A DNA stretch of 64,000 nucleotides from Cellulomonas sp. Root930. GTDB lineage: Bacteria > Actinomycetota > Actinomycetes > Actinomycetales > Cellulomonadaceae. Below, one piece after another: positions 1 to 8,869 of the stretch (position 1 is the first letter of the stretch; each line of letters begins with the position of its first letter). The notes under the pieces were generated by a model. It saw only the letters and a list, made by a program, of their open reading frames with translations. It had not been told where the DNA came from and did not search any database. Location of the stretch: NCBI GenBank assembly GCA_001429255.1, contig LMJI01000001.1, forward strand, positions 496,001-560,000, given 5' to 3'. Position numbers and translations under genes: made by a program.

Positions 1-2337
1 GTCGATCGCGAAGATGCCGCCGAGCCGGTCCGGCCCCCGCTCGCGCAGCCACCAGGCGGTATACGACGCCGCAGTCGCCCCGCGCTCGCCGCGCACCCGG
101 TCCAGCAGCGCCCGCCGCAGCGCCGGGACGGAGGCGAGCCGCGCGAGGACGTCGGGCCAGCGGCCCTCCTCCACCGCGTCCAGGTCGGCCACCGCGTCGA
201 CGTCGCCCACGTACTCGCCACCGCCCAGCGTCGTCGACAGGTGCGCGAGGTAGTCGGGCCAGGCGTCGAGCGACTGCGCGGCCAGGCTGGCGTCGTCGGT
301 CCCGTCCGGGTCGATCGCGGCGGGCTCGGCGACCACGTCGGCCACGTGCACCACGGCGAGGTCGTCGCGCACCCCGACGGCGACGAGGGTCGCCGCACCC
401 CAGCGCTCGACCGCCTCGAGGGTCACGGGCGCCAGCACGCGCGGGTCCAGCAGGTCGGCCGCGGGTCCGTCCGGGAGCACCAGGCCGTGCGCGGGCGTCG
501 GCTCGCCGTCGACGGCGGGGAGGGTCAGGAGGCCCAGCCAGGGCGCATGCCCGGTGCCGGGGCCGGCGTCGCCGATCGCCGCACGCACGACGGCGAGGAC
601 CGCGTCGGTGACCTCGTCGGCCAGCGCGAGGTCGTCGTCGTCGGCCTGCTCCAGCACGGCCGCCCGCAGCGCGGGGTGCTCCAGGAGCCCGCGCGCGTCC
701 GGTGCGTCCGCGCCCAGCCGACCGAGCAGCGGGTGCGACGCCGCGGCGTCGACTACGCGCAAGCCCCAGCGCCCCAGCGTGCGCAGCGCGTCCGTGCCCA
801 CCGCGTCGACCTCCGCCGGGTCGAGCAGGGTCAGGCCGCGCGCGCCCCGCACCACGCGGCCGTCGGCGAGGGGCACCGGCAGCGCACCGAGGGCCTCGCG
901 CGCCCGGGCGTCGTCCGCCAGCGGGTCCAGCGCGTCGTAGAGCTCGGCCCACGCTCCGTCGTCGACGGCGGGCAGCTCCTCCACCACGTCCGCGAGGTTG
1001 CGCTCCTCCACCCCGAGCGCCCGCGCCTGACCCTCCCGGCCCACCGGCACGACGACCAGCCCCGCGACCCGCCGGCCCAGCGCCGCCATCGCACGCGGGT
1101 GGTTGCCGGCACCGTCCGCAAGCATCACCGCGCGGTCGGGGGCGACGAGCGGGTGGGGGGTGTCGTCGGTCGACCCCGCGGCACGGCGCAGCAGGGGGGT
1201 CCGTGAGAGCCGCTCGACGACCAGGTCCCGCAGCGTGCCGTCGAGGGAGCCCTCCGCCAGCCCGGTCGGCACCAGGGCCAGCGGGTCGTGGTCGGCCTCG
1301 GCCCGCTCGTGCGCGAGCCGCGCGTACGCGGTCGCGGCGTGCTCGAGCACGGTGTCCGCCAGCCGGCCGGGCGCCACGTGCCGCCGCGTGGGGTCCAGCG
1401 GGAGGGTGGCGACGAGGAGGGCGGGGACGCTGCACGGCTCGTCGGTGGGCGTAGGGGCGTGCACCACCGCCGGCCAGCTCACGCCGGGCACGCGCGGCAC
1501 CGCCCACGTCACCCGCCAGGCGCGGGCACTGCGCTCCTCGACCGGGCGGTCGGCGACGACCTCGAAGGGCAGGTCGCCCTCGGCCGCCACGACCACCCAC
1601 CGGTCCTCGACGTCCGCGAACCGGCGCGAGGGGGCGTCCGACGTGTGGTCCTCGACCACGATCTCCACCAGACCCGGCAGGGCCAGCAGGAGCGGGTCGC
1701 CGACCTCGCGCAGCAGCGCGCGGACCTCGTCGGCCGCGACCTCGTCGCGCAGCTGCAGGACCACGGCGGTGTCGTAGCCCGCGGGTGGGCGACCGTCCGC
1801 GGGGAGCGGGAGGCGCAGGGCCGGGAGCGAGCCGTCGCGCCGGCGGACCTCCTCGGCGAGCGCCGGGACGTCCGCGGAGGCCTCGCTCAACAGCTCCGCG
1901 GTGTCGCGGGCGGAGAACCGCACGCCGCCCGTCGTCGACAGCAGGGAGACCTCGTCGGCCACCGCGCGGACGGCCGCGAAGCCGACGCCGTACCGGCCCA
2001 CCACGCCCTCGTGGCTGTCGCGCTTGGACGACGCCCGCATGGACGAGAGCGACGCCACACCGTCGGCGTCGAGCGGGCTGCCCGTGTTGGCGGCGACCAG
2101 CGCAGTGGTGCCGTCGTCCGCGTGCGCGAGCCGCAGGAGCAGCCGGCCCGGGACGTCCGCGCGGGTGGCGGCGTCGGCGGCGTTCTGCGCGAGCTCGACC
2201 AGGACCCGGTCGCGGTAGTACCCGCGGGCGTGGTCCTCCTCGGTGTTGGCGTCCTCCCGCAGTCGAGCCGGCGAAGCCCGCCACGCCCCCAGGACGGCCG
2301 CGCGGAGGGCAGCCGTCCCGAAGGCGTCGGTGGTCAC
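1..2337 (-). CDS. Sacsin/Hsp90-like ATP-binding protein, C-terminus cut by window edge
   Basis: A GTG-started reading frame stays open for about 779 codons and runs off the left edge. The N-terminus shows a GHKL-type ATPase fold of the sacsin/Hsp90 kind: the segment ELAQNAADA (about residues 50-58) is the N-box, and VGRYGVGFAAV (about 110) is the G1/lid motif. The rest is acidic, alanine-rich and has no motif I can name. The start overlaps the DUF3027 stop as GTGA, so the two are probably translationally coupled and share an mRNA with the cold-shock gene upstream. Such large sacsin-like proteins are common in Actinobacteria and are thought to be chaperone-like; the substrate is unknown. Confidence 0.8.
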   Translation of the reverse strand, partial: MTTDAFGTAALRAAVLGAWRASPARLREDANTEEDHARGYYRDRVLVELAQNAADAATRADVPGRLLLRLAHADDGTTALVAANTGSPLDADGVASLSSMRASSKRDSHEGVVGRYGVGFAAVRAVADEVSLLSTTGGVRFSARDTAELLSEASADVPALAEEVRRRDGSLPALRLPLPADGRPPAGYDTAVVLQLRDEVAADEVRALLREVGDPLLLALPGLVEIVVEDHTSDAPSRRFADVEDRWVVVAAEGDLPFEVVADRPVEERSARAWRVTWAVPRVPGVSWPAVVHAPTPTDEPCSVPALLVATLPLDPTRRHVAPGRLADTVLEHAATAYARLAHERAEADHDPLALVPTGLAEGSLDGTLRDLVVERLSRTPLLRRAAGSTDDTPHPLVAPDRAVMLADGAGNHPRAMAALGRRVAGLVVVPVGREGQARALGVEERNLADVVEELPAVDDGAWAELYDALDPLADDARAREALGALPVPLADGRVVRGARGLTLLDPAEVDAVGTDALRTLGRWGLRVVDAAASHPLLGRLGADAPDARGLLEHPALRAAVLEQADDDDLALADEVTDAVLAVVRAAIGDAGPGTGHAPWLGLLTLPAVDGEPTPAHGLVLPDGPAADLLDPRVLAPVTLEAVERWGAATLVAVGVRDDLAVVHVADVVAEPAAIDPDGTDDASLAAQSLDAWPDYLAHLSTTLGGGEYVGDVDAVADLDAVEEGRWPDVLARLASVPALRRALLDRVRGERGATAASYTAWWLRERGPDRLGGIFAID

Positions 2338-3344
2338 GGCTCCGGGTCGGGGCGTGCGGCGGGCTGGTCCGCGGCGGCCGCGTCGGGGTCGACGGCCGCG
2401 TCGGGCTCGGGAGCGGTGTCGGGCTCGTCGACCGGCTCCGCGACGTCGGCTTCGGTGGCGTCTACAGCGTCCACCTCGACAGGGGCGTCGACGGTGTCGT
2501 CATCAACCGTTGCCTCGACGGCGTCGTCGGCGACCGGAGCCTCGATCGTCTCCGCGGGCGCCGACGCCCGCGGGGCGGCCTGTGCGGCGGACTGCGCGAG
2601 GTTGACCAGCTCCAGGCTGAGCTCGTCGATCAGCGGGTCGGCGGCGGGCCAGTCGGTCGGCGGGGCCTCGGAGTCGGTCTCGGAGTGGGCGCCGCAGCCG
2701 TGGTCGACGCTCACCACGGTGCCGTCGTCGGGCGACCACTGGTTGGCGCAGACGCCGAACACGGTGCCGAGCGAGCCCTGGATCGGGACCAGGAACCCAC
2801 AGCTGCCGCACGCCGCGGCGGACGCCAGCGAGCCGGCGCTCGTCGGACCGTGCGGTCCGCGGTACCAGCGCTCGGCGGCCTCGTCGCGACCCTGCGGCGA
2901 GAGCACCCGCACGCGGGCGAGGGCGAGCTCGTCGATCGCCACGTCGTCGAGCTCGGGGTCCCCGGTGGGGGTCCAGCCGGGCTCGAGGCGCGGGTCGTCG
3001 GCCTTGAAGGGCAGCACGTCGCCGGGGCCGATGTCGCCCGGGCGGATGCGCTCCGACCACGGCAGCCAGGCCTGGCCGAGCACGGCGTCCGGACCGGGCA
3101 GCAGCTCGGCCTCGCAGACCGTGGCGGTGCGTCCGCGGGGCACGCGAGCGACGGTGACCGTCCACTCCCAGCCGCGGTAGCCGCGGGCGGCGGAGGCGAA
3201 CCGGTGCGACACCAGCCGCTCCCCCTCGACGACGAGGCCGAGGTACTCGCCGACGTCGGAGGGGTCCTCCGCGAGGCCGATCGCGACCTCACGGGCCAGG
3301 TCGACGGCCGATCCGAGGACCGCGTCCTTGGTAGCTGCAGGCAT
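2334..3344 (-). CDS. DUF3027 family protein
   Basis: The 336-residue protein belongs to the actinobacterial DUF3027 family. Residues 1-250 hold the conserved part (GYRGWEWTVTVARVPR, then LPWSERIRPGDIGPGD, then a Cys pair in ACGSCGFLVP and later VDHGCGAHSE). These cysteines may bind a metal. The C-terminal 85 residues are a low-complexity acidic Asp/Glu/Ala/Pro/Val tail. The ATG start lies two bases after the stop of the cold-shock gene, and the stop overlaps the next gene. Function is unknown. In mycobacteria the family also occurs in the wider neighbourhood of XPB and cspB, which fits the order seen here. Confidence 0.85.
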   Translation of the reverse strand: MPAATKDAVLGSAVDLAREVAIGLAEDPSDVGEYLGLVVEGERLVSHRFASAARGYRGWEWTVTVARVPRGRTATVCEAELLPGPDAVLGQAWLPWSERIRPGDIGPGDVLPFKADDPRLEPGWTPTGDPELDDVAIDELALARVRVLSPQGRDEAAERWYRGPHGPTSAGSLASAAACGSCGFLVPIQGSLGTVFGVCANQWSPDDGTVVSVDHGCGAHSETDSEAPPTDWPAADPLIDELSLELVNLAQSAAQAAPRASAPAETIEAPVADDAVEATVDDDTVDAPVEVDAVDATEADVAEPVDEPDTAPEPDAAVDPDAAAADQPAARPDPEP

Positions 3345-3346
3345 GC

Positions 3347-3730
3347 TCAGGCCTCGATGTCGTCCGCGACGGCGCGCAGGAGCGAGGCGTACTGCTCCCC
3401 GCGCGCCTTCTCGGGGTAGCGGCCACGACGCAGGTCGTTGCCGACGCGGTCGAGGACCTTGATCAGGTCCTCGATGATGACGGCCATGTCGTCGGCGGGC
3501 TTCCGCGCGGCCTTGGCGACAGAGGGCACCGGGTCCAGCAGCTTCACGGACAGGGCCTGGGGGCCGCGACGACCGTCGGCGACGCCGAAGTCGACCTTCG
3601 CGCCGGGCTTCGGAGCCGTGACGCCCTCGGGCAGGGCGGAGGCGTGCAGGAAGACCTCGCCGCCGTCGTCGCTGGCGATGAACCCGAAGCCGCGCTCGGT
3701 GTCGAACCACTTGACCTTGCCGGTAGGCAC
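3347..3730 (-). CDS. Cold-shock-domain protein with C-terminal extension (CspB-like)
   Basis: The 127-residue protein starts with a full cold-shock domain (residues 1-66). The RNA-binding motifs RNP1 (RGFGFIAS) and RNP2 (VFLHAS) are both present, so it should bind single-stranded RNA or DNA. A 60-residue helical extension follows (MAVIIEDLIKVLDRVG...), which single-domain CspA proteins lack; long versions of this type are known in Actinobacteria. The start is GTG, preceded by a GGGG-containing stretch. It heads the unit with DUF3027 and the sacsin-like gene and is divergent from the zinc-finger gene at 3845. Confidence 0.88.
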   Translation of the reverse strand: MPTGKVKWFDTERGFGFIASDDGGEVFLHASALPEGVTAPKPGAKVDFGVADGRRGPQALSVKLLDPVPSVAKAARKPADDMAVIIEDLIKVLDRVGNDLRRGRYPEKARGEQYASLLRAVADDIEA

Positions 3731-3844
3731 GGTGAACCCCGTTCATGAGAAGAAAGACGTACTGGCCACAAGGTTACCGGGCGTGGCACGCGAAAACCCC
3801 ACCGCACCGGAAGCCACCGGGCTCCCCGTGCGTTGGGGGTGGGG

Positions 3845-4195
3845 ATGACCTCCTCTGCACGCGCCCTGCTCGACGAGCTGCGCACGACGACGCTCGAACG
3901 CCTCGCCGCGCTCCAGGGCGAGCACCGCGCGGTCGTCGACGCCTCCCGAGACAGCAACGCGGACGACGAGCACGACCCCGAGGGCGCCACGATCGCGTTC
4001 GAGCGCGCGCAGGTCGACGCCCTGGCGCGCGACGCCGCCGAGCGTCTCGCCTCGGTCGACGCGGCGCTCGCACGGCTCGACGACGGGACGTACGGCACCT
4101 GCTCCGTGTGCGGGCAGCCGATCGCCGCGGCCCGGCTCGAGGCGCGACCCACCGCGACGACGTGCGTGGGCTGCGCCGGTGCCGCCGCGCGCTGA
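3845..4195 (+). CDS. TraR/DksA-type C4 zinc-finger protein
   Basis: The 116-residue protein has an N-terminal acidic coiled-coil hairpin and a C-terminal DksA/TraR zinc finger with four cysteines (CSVCGQPI ... CVGC). Full-length DksA proteins act in the RNA polymerase secondary channel; whether this short actinobacterial type does so is not known. I chose the ATG at 3845 rather than the in-frame TTG at 3833 because the G-rich GGGGGTGGGG run just before it can serve as ribosome-binding site. It is convergent with the HEAT-repeat gene, with only 7 bases between the stops. Confidence 0.82.
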   Translation: MTSSARALLDELRTTTLERLAALQGEHRAVVDASRDSNADDEHDPEGATIAFERAQVDALARDAAERLASVDAALARLDDGTYGTCSVCGQPIAAARLEARPTATTCVGCAGAAAR

Positions 4196-4202
4196 GCTGG
4201 TC

Positions 4203-5024
4203 TCAGTCGGCGTCGAGAAGCTCGGCGTCCAGGAGCCCGGCGTCGACCGCGGGCGCCGCGCTGGTGCGGAGCTCGGCCAGCGCCAGCTCGTCGCCCTCGA
4301 GCCGGGACCGGACCGCGTCGTAGATCTCGCGCGCTCGGTGGGGTGCGATGTCGAGCATCTGCGTCATGCACCGCCACCACACCAGCTGCGCGTCGCCGTG
4401 GAACCCGTGGGCCCGGAGCCGCAGCAGCGCAGCGACCCCGTCGAGGACGTCCTCACCGGGGCCGGTCGGGTCGGTGAGGCGGCGCGCGCAGTCCGCCACG
4501 CTCTCACCTGCCCGGTCGTCCCACCGCGCCTGGTGGCGCAGGGTGAGGGCGTGCAGCGTCGGGTCGCCCAGTGCACCCGCGGCGACCATCGCGAGACGGT
4601 GGACGGACCCGTCGGCGCGGCTGAGCCCGGCGCGCACGTACGGCAACGCCCGCTGGTCCCGCCGGAGCGCCAGCCCCACGAGCGCCTCGTGACGGGTGGC
4701 GACGTCGATGTCGTCGAGCCGGTCGGCGAGCGCGTCGCGCAGCTCGGGTGTGTCGATCTGCTGCCACTGCTGGCCGAGCGCGAAGCACGCCCAGTCCCGC
4801 ACGTCCGGGTCGAGGTCCGCGGTCAGCCTGATCGCCGTGGCGAGCAGCTCGGCGCTCGGTTCGTCCTCGGTGAGGTAGGGCAGCTGGGCCGCCACCGCCT
4901 TGCGGACCACCGCGCTGTCGTGACCGACGAGCGCCACCACCGCTCCCGCGTCCGGTGGGCCGGCGGCCCCGATGGCGTCGCACAGATCGGCCGCGTCGAC
5001 GACGGTCACGATCCTGAGTGCCAT
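4203..5024 (-). CDS. HEAT-repeat domain protein
   Basis: The 273-residue, mostly helical protein shows repeated HEAT-like units, for example VVALVGHDSAVVRKAVAAQLPYL, then LDPDVRDWACFALGQQ, then DVATRHEALVGLALRRD. Each has the typical Asp-x-x-Val-Arg turn between helices. Such proteins are scaffolds for protein contacts, and no catalytic residues stand out. No signal peptide or membrane segment is seen. Its partner cannot be told from context: the neighbours are an unrelated zinc finger and an amidohydrolase 76 bases upstream on the same strand. Confidence 0.75.
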   Translation of the reverse strand: MALRIVTVVDAADLCDAIGAAGPPDAGAVVALVGHDSAVVRKAVAAQLPYLTEDEPSAELLATAIRLTADLDPDVRDWACFALGQQWQQIDTPELRDALADRLDDIDVATRHEALVGLALRRDQRALPYVRAGLSRADGSVHRLAMVAAGALGDPTLHALTLRHQARWDDRAGESVADCARRLTDPTGPGEDVLDGVAALLRLRAHGFHGDAQLVWWRCMTQMLDIAPHRAREIYDAVRSRLEGDELALAELRTSAAPAVDAGLLDAELLDAD

Positions 5025-5100
5025 GGCCAGAGTCTGAGGGACGAGGGCTCTGTGCGTGTCCCTTTTCGCCGCCCGACCGGGTGAGGCCTGACGGACGCCG

Positions 5101-6321
5101 CTACGCGCCCGCCGCCAGCCGGTCCATCGCGAGCGCCGTCAGGACCGCCGGGCCGACCGCGAGCGCGTCCTCCGCGAACCGAGCGTGCGCGGAGTGGTTG
5201 TACGCCGCGGTCGCCGGGTCCTCGCCGACCGGCGTCGCACCGAGCGCGAGGTACGCACCGGGCACCTGCTGCAGCACGTAGGAGAAGTCCTCCGAACCGG
5301 AGAGCGGCTGCGGCATGGTCAGGTACGCGTGCTCTCCGAACAGCCCGCGGACCACGCCGGCCGCACGGTCGACCTCGGCAGGCGTGTTCGACGTCACCGG
5401 GTATCCGCGCTGGTAGTCGATGGTGGCGGTCAGCCCGTGCGCGGCGGCGATGCCCTCCACGACTCGCGTCAGCCGCTCGGGCACCAGCCCGTGCGTCGTC
5501 TCGGAGAAGGTGCGGACCGTCGCCTCCAGCACCGCGGTCGACGGGATCACGTTGTCGGTGGTGCCGGCCGCGATCCTGCCGACCGTGACGACGACGGGGT
5601 CGAACACGTCGAACTGCCGGGTGACCATGGCCTGGAGCGCGAGGACGATCTCGGCCGCGACCGGGACGGGGTCGGCCGCGAGGTGCGGCATCGACCCGTG
5701 ACCGCCCCGCCCGTGGATCGTGACGTGCACGGTGTCGGCGGCGGCCAGCGCGGTGCCGTACCGCGACGCGACCAGACCGGCGGGCAGCACGGAGGACAGG
5801 ACGTGCAGGCCGTACGCGGCGACGACCCGTGACCCCGCGGCGTCCAGCACGCCCTCGTCGATCATCAGCCGCGCACCGTGGTCGCCCTCCTCGCCGGGCT
5901 GGAACATGAGGACGACGTCGCCGGCGAGCTCGTCGCGACGGGACGCCAGCAGCTGCGCCGCGCCGACGAGCCCCGCCACGTGCAGGTCGTGGCCGCACGC
6001 GTGCATGACCCCGTCGCGCTCGGAGGTGAACGGCTCACCCGAGGCCTCGGTGACCGGCAGCGCGTCCATGTCCCCGCGCAGCAGGACGGCCGGGCCGGGC
6101 CGCCCTCCGCGCAGGACCGCGACGACGGAGCTGAGGCCGGTGCCGGTGCGCACCTCCAGACCGAGCGGGGCGATCGCGTCCAGGACGAACCGCTGGGTCG
6201 TCGGGAGGTCGAGACCGATCTCCGGGGCGCGGTGCAGAGCACGCCGCAGCTCGACGAGCGACGGGAGCTGCGCCTCGGCGTCGGACCGGAGGCCGGCCAG
6301 GAGGTCGGAGGAGAGGGGCAC
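5101..6321 (-). CDS. M20-family amidohydrolase/peptidase
   Basis: The 406-residue protein matches the M20D amidohydrolases (hippurate hydrolase, N-acyl-amino-acid deacylase, IAA-amino acid hydrolase). Metal-binding motifs are GDMDALPV, MHACGHDLHVAGLVGA and QPGEEGDHGA. The dimerisation region HGRGGHGSMPH and a late SGSEDFSY segment with the last metal ligand follow. It should cleave an amide bond of an N-acylated amino acid or similar small substrate in the cytoplasm; the exact substrate is not visible. The GTG at 6321 is chosen because GGAGG sits 7 bases before it; the open frame continues upstream but without conservation. Confidence 0.9.
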   Translation of the reverse strand: MPLSSDLLAGLRSDAEAQLPSLVELRRALHRAPEIGLDLPTTQRFVLDAIAPLGLEVRTGTGLSSVVAVLRGGRPGPAVLLRGDMDALPVTEASGEPFTSERDGVMHACGHDLHVAGLVGAAQLLASRRDELAGDVVLMFQPGEEGDHGARLMIDEGVLDAAGSRVVAAYGLHVLSSVLPAGLVASRYGTALAAADTVHVTIHGRGGHGSMPHLAADPVPVAAEIVLALQAMVTRQFDVFDPVVVTVGRIAAGTTDNVIPSTAVLEATVRTFSETTHGLVPERLTRVVEGIAAAHGLTATIDYQRGYPVTSNTPAEVDRAAGVVRGLFGEHAYLTMPQPLSGSEDFSYVLQQVPGAYLALGATPVGEDPATAAYNHSAHARFAEDALAVGPAVLTALAMDRLAAGA

Positions 6322-6463
6322 GGGTGGACCTCCACGGGTCGGCTGAGAGGTACGGGCCGTCCGAGAGTGCCAGACCCGGTCGGCCAGCCGAGCGGCACCG
6401 CGCCCGTTACCCACCAGTAGCCGAGGCCTCCGTACCCCACCCACGGCACGTAAGGTTGTGCGG

Positions 6464-8869
6464 ATGCCCACCTTCACCGGTTATCTGCGGGAACGCAGCG
6501 ACGACGAGCTCGTCGCGCTCCTGCGCAGCCGACCGGACCTGGCGTCGCCGTCGCCCGCGACCCTGTCGTCGCTGGCGGTCCGCGCCACCAGCCGGTCGAG
6601 CCTCGAGCGCGCGCTCGCCGCGGTCGACGCCAGCGTGCTGCAGGTGCTGGAAGCGGTCGTCGCCCTGTCCGAGCCCGGCCCGGTCACCGCGGAGGACCTG
6701 CCCCGCGCGCTCGGCGCGACGGACGACGCCGGTGTCGCCCTGGTGGAGCGCGCGCTGCGGCTGGCGATCGTCGGCACCCTGGTCTACCCGGACTCCGACG
6801 CGGCCGACGCCCCCCTGCTGCCCTCCCCCGGGCTCGCCGAGATCCTCGGCCCGTACCCGGCCGGGCTGGCGCCGGTGGACGCGGGGACCCGCCGCGGGAC
6901 GCCCCCGGAGCCGGTCGGCCTCGACGACCTGCCGACGCTCCTCGACGCCGCCCCGACGGGCGCGCGGCCCGTGCTCGACGCCCTGCTGTGGGGTCCGCCG
7001 GTCGGGCTCGCGCCCTCCAACAGCACCGCCGCCGCTGCGGCCGTCGACTGGCTGGTCCGCCGCCACCTGCTCCTGGCGGGCGACTCCCGGCACGTCGTCA
7101 TGCCCCGCGCGGTCGCGCTCGCCCTCCGCGGCGGCCGCACCCACGCCGCCCCGGCGTTCCCCCCGGCGCTGCCCGACGACGTCCCGCACCGCAGCCATGG
7201 CCTGGTCGCGGCCGAGTCGGCCGCGGCCGGCGAGAGGATCGTGCTCCTGGTCGCCCGGTTGGTGCGGCTCTGGGAGCACACGCCGCCCGGGGTGCTGCGC
7301 GGCGGCGGCCTGGGCGTCCGCGAGCTCCGACGCGTCGCGATGGCCCTAGAGACCGACGAGTCCGAGGCCGCCTTCGTCATCGAGCTCGCCGGGGCCGCGG
7401 CCTTCATCGCCGACGACGGCGAGGACAACCCGTCGTTCGCCCCGACCGTGGCCGTCGACGAGTGGGCCGTCCGCGACGTCCCCGACCGCTGGGCCGCGCT
7501 GGCCCGCACCTGGCGGTCGACGCTGCGCACGCCGTGGCTCGTCGGCGGGCGTGACGAGCGCGGCGGTGTCCGTGCCGCGCTCGACCCCGAGCTCCAGCGC
7601 ACCTGGGCTCCCCGGCTGCGCCGGTCGGTGCTCGACGTCCTCGCCGAGACCCCGCCCGGTAGCGCGCTCGACGCCCCGCACGTGGTGGCCGTCCTGCGCT
7701 GGCGGACCCCGCGGTCCGTGCCGCCGCCCGCCGCGGTCCAGGCGGTGCTCGTCGAGGCCGGTCGGCTCGGCATCCTCGGCGCGGGCGCCCTGTCCGACGC
7801 CGGACGCGCCCTGCTGCTGGAGACCGCCCCCCTGGTCGGGGCGGACGCCGCCGACCCCGCCGACGCCCTCGCCGCCGCCCTGCCTCCCGCGGTCGGCGAG
7901 ATCCTGCTCCAGGGCGACCTCACCGGCGTCGTCCCCGGACGGCCCAGCCCCGAGCTCGAGGACGTCCTGGACCGGACCGCGCACGTCGAGTCCCGCGGCG
8001 GCGCGCTCACGGTGCGGTTCACGCCCGACTCCGTCCGCCGCGCGCTCGACGCCGGTGCCACCGCCGACGGGCTCCTCGCCGAGCTGGCCTCCCACAGCCG
8101 CTCGGGCGTCCCGCAGCCCCTCGAGTACCTGGTCCGCGACGCGGCCCGCCGCCACGGCAGGCTGCGCGTCGGCTCGGCGTCCGGCTACGTGCGCGCCGAC
8201 GACCCCTCCCTGCTGGCCGGCCTCGTGGAGGACCCGCGGCTGGCGTCGCTCGGCCTGATCCGGCTGGCGCCGACCGTCCTGGCGTCCCAGGCGCCCGCCC
8301 GCGAGCTGGTCGAGGCCCTGCGCGCGCACGGGCTGGCGCCGGTCGCGGAGGGGCCGGACGGCCAGGTGCTGCACGTCGTCTCGGCGGTGCGCCGGGTCGG
8401 GCGTCGCGCCACCGCGGGTGCCCGCCGACGCGCGTCCGACACGGCCCCCAGCGGCGCCCGGGAGGTCCTGAGCGACGACCGCCTGCTGGCCCTGGTGCCG
8501 CAGCTGCGCCGGGCCGAGCAGGAGCGCAAGGCCGACGAGGTCGAGCGGCTGCCCGGCGCGATCCTGCCGCCACCGGTCCGACGCCCGGCCGAGCCCGCTG
8601 CTCCGCCCCCTGCGCCTGCGGCGGGAACAGCCGACCCCGTGGATGCGTTGGTGCTGCTGCGCGAGGCGGCGGCCGAGAAGGCCGAGGTGTGGGTCGAGCT
8701 GGTGGGCTCGCACGGTGTGCCGCAGCGGCGCCTGCTCCGACCCCTGCGGGTCGAGGGCGGCCGGCTGCGGGCGATCGACACCGCGCGCGAGTCCGAGCTC
8801 ACCGTCGCGGTGCACCGGATCGCGAGCGTCACGCGTGCCACCGAAGACGATCGTCAGGAGACTTCGTGA
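6464..8869 (+). CDS. Helicase-associated (XPB/Ssl2 N-terminal-like) protein
   Basis: The 801-residue protein resembles the actinobacterial helicase-associated proteins annotated as 'XPB/Ssl2-like, N-terminal domain'. It has no Walker motifs. It starts FTGYLRERSDDELVALLRSRPDL and contains several winged-helix-like stretches (e.g. LPTLLDAAPTGARPVLDALLWG). A C-terminal domain (about 700-800) carries the WVELVGSHGVPQRRLLRP segment seen in WYL-like domains. The ATG has AAGG 8 bases upstream. Its stop overlaps the XPB helicase start as GTGA. This pairing suggests a partner in DNA repair or transcription, but no activity has been assigned. Confidence 0.85.
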   Translation: MPTFTGYLRERSDDELVALLRSRPDLASPSPATLSSLAVRATSRSSLERALAAVDASVLQVLEAVVALSEPGPVTAEDLPRALGATDDAGVALVERALRLAIVGTLVYPDSDAADAPLLPSPGLAEILGPYPAGLAPVDAGTRRGTPPEPVGLDDLPTLLDAAPTGARPVLDALLWGPPVGLAPSNSTAAAAAVDWLVRRHLLLAGDSRHVVMPRAVALALRGGRTHAAPAFPPALPDDVPHRSHGLVAAESAAAGERIVLLVARLVRLWEHTPPGVLRGGGLGVRELRRVAMALETDESEAAFVIELAGAAAFIADDGEDNPSFAPTVAVDEWAVRDVPDRWAALARTWRSTLRTPWLVGGRDERGGVRAALDPELQRTWAPRLRRSVLDVLAETPPGSALDAPHVVAVLRWRTPRSVPPPAAVQAVLVEAGRLGILGAGALSDAGRALLLETAPLVGADAADPADALAAALPPAVGEILLQGDLTGVVPGRPSPELEDVLDRTAHVESRGGALTVRFTPDSVRRALDAGATADGLLAELASHSRSGVPQPLEYLVRDAARRHGRLRVGSASGYVRADDPSLLAGLVEDPRLASLGLIRLAPTVLASQAPARELVEALRAHGLAPVAEGPDGQVLHVVSAVRRVGRRATAGARRRASDTAPSGAREVLSDDRLLALVPQLRRAEQERKADEVERLPGAILPPPVRRPAEPAAPPPAPAAGTADPVDALVLLREAAAEKAEVWVELVGSHGVPQRRLLRPLRVEGGRLRAIDTARESELTVAVHRIASVTRATEDDRQETS

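Noticed and set aside
3712..3735. GTTCACC just before the cold-shock gene as a PHO box
   Set aside because: It is a single copy overlapping the ribosome-binding region, without the 11-base repeat seen at phoX.
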